Part shown: positions 6,795 to 6,971 of the stretch, one piece after another | How the letters are laid out: every line of letters begins with the position of its first letter | How positions within the stretch are numbered: position 1 is the first letter of the stretch | Assembly (NCBI GenBank): GCA_937868675.1 | Contig: CALMNJ010000043.1 | Coordinates: forward strand, 1 to 6,971 | Direction: 5' to 3' | Length of the DNA stretch: 6,971 nucleotides | Origin: an uncultured Bacteroidota bacterium | GTDB taxonomy: Bacteria > Bacteroidota > Bacteroidia > B-17B0 > Aurantibacillaceae | The notes under the pieces: generated by a model | Database searches by the model: none | What the model saw: the letters and a program-made list of their open reading frames with translations, nothing else | What the model was told of the DNA's origin: nothing | Translations under genes and position numbers: made by a program

Positions 6795-6828
6795 GGCAAA
6801 CAAGCCCGGGCGGCGATAGGCGTTGCCC
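6795..6828 (+). other. GC-rich dyad downstream of the second peptidase; possible terminator or intergenic repeat
   Basis: GGCAA (6795-6799) can pair with TTGCC (6823-6827), and within this lie the palindrome GCCCGGGC (6804-6811) and an alternative GGGC/GCCC pairing (6808-6811 / 6825-6828). The patch from about 6793 to 6837 is roughly two thirds G+C, in sharp contrast to the AT-rich sequence right after it (6838-6870). No T-run directly follows the stem, so it is not a standard intrinsic terminator. It begins ten bases after the peptidase stop and could aid 3'-end formation or be a copy of a dispersed repeat. Confidence 0.3.
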
Positions 6829-6845
6829 ATCCCTCCCAAATTAAT

Positions 6846-6876
6846 TTTATTAAATCAGTCAATTTAGTTACTTTTA
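6846..6876 (+). promoter_or_regulatory. Candidate promoter of tRNA-Arg
   Basis: TACTTTTA at 6869-6876 matches the -7 box TAnnTTTG at all fixed positions but the last. A TTTA at 6846-6849, 19 bp upstream, is a 3-of-4 match to the -33 element. Transcription would begin about ten bases before the mature tRNA 5' end at 6891, which is plausible for an independently transcribed tRNA. The T-rich AT background makes chance matches easy. Confidence 0.35.
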
Positions 6877-6890
6877 CGGGCTCTATTTTT

Positions 6891-6962
6891 GGCCTCGTAG
6901 TTCAATGGATAGAACGAAAGTTTCCTAAACTTTAAATACAGGTTCGATTCCTGTCGAGGCTA
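6891..6962 (+). tRNA. tRNA-Arg, anticodon CCU
   Basis: A complete 72-base cloverleaf can be folded by hand. The acceptor stem GGCCTCG (6891-6897) pairs with CGAGGCT (6955-6961), the first pair being G-U. The D arm is GTTC/GAAC with GG in its loop (6907-6908). The anticodon stem AAAGT/ACTTT encloses the loop TTCCTAA, with anticodon CCT at 6924-6926, reading the arginine codon AGG. The variable region is four bases. The T arm ACAGG/CCTGT carries the loop TTCGATT. The discriminator is A6962, and the 3' CCA is not encoded (the next bases are CTA), so a CCA-adding enzyme is required. A15-U48 pairing is also possible. Confidence 0.95.
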
Positions 6963-6971
6963 CTAATCCAA

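Noticed and set aside
6891..6971. Integration (att) site or genomic-island boundary at the tRNA 3' end
   Set aside because: Only nine bases lie beyond the tRNA, with no integrase and no repeated tRNA end elsewhere in the window.
1..6971. A novel defence, mobile or biosynthetic system
   Set aside because: All substantial open frames belong to known families (HmgA, UROD, M1 peptidases) and no repeat array, toxin-antitoxin pair, nuclease or transposase is present.

Overview
The window most likely comes from a member of the Bacteroidota (Bacteroidetes). Two secreted peptidases end in type IX secretion system (T9SS) C-terminal sorting domains, a system confined to this phylum. Several start sites are preceded by matches to the phylum's -33 TTTG / -7 TAnnTTTG promoter, and Shine-Dalgarno sequences are weak or absent. 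Homogentisate dioxygenase needs O2, so the organism is probably aerobic. The exact order or genus cannot be read from this window.

Layout. The left third is on the minus strand. It holds the first 26 codons of an unfinished gene (1-78, possibly pdxH), then hmgA (80-1252, homogentisate 1,2-dioxygenase, tyrosine degradation) ending one base before it, then a 227-bp spacer, then hemE (1480-2502, uroporphyrinogen decarboxylase, heme synthesis). A 114-bp divergent spacer (2503-2616) carries promoter-like boxes on both strands. The right two thirds is on the plus strand. It holds two tandem paralogous genes (2617-4623 and 4788-6785) for exported zinc metallopeptidases of family M1. Both have a signal peptide, HELGH-x18-E zinc site, a GGMEH variant of the GxMEN motif, the catalytic Tyr and a T9SS tail. 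A short GC-rich dyad follows, and then a complete tRNA-Arg(CCU) gene at 6891-6962. No gene-free stretch exceeds 300 bases.

How the genes relate. hmgA and hemE are cytoplasmic housekeeping or catabolic enzymes with no evident link to each other beyond strand. The two M1 peptidases are a gene duplication whose catalytic cores stay very similar while the sorting tails have drifted. They probably act outside the outer membrane in peptide scavenging. Each has its own promoter-like sequence, so they may be expressed separately.

I found no mobile element, CRISPR array or clearly new system. The most interesting points are the duplicated secreted peptidases with the His-for-Asn change in the exopeptidase motif, the unequal divergence of their domains, and the tight coupling of hmgA to the edge gene.
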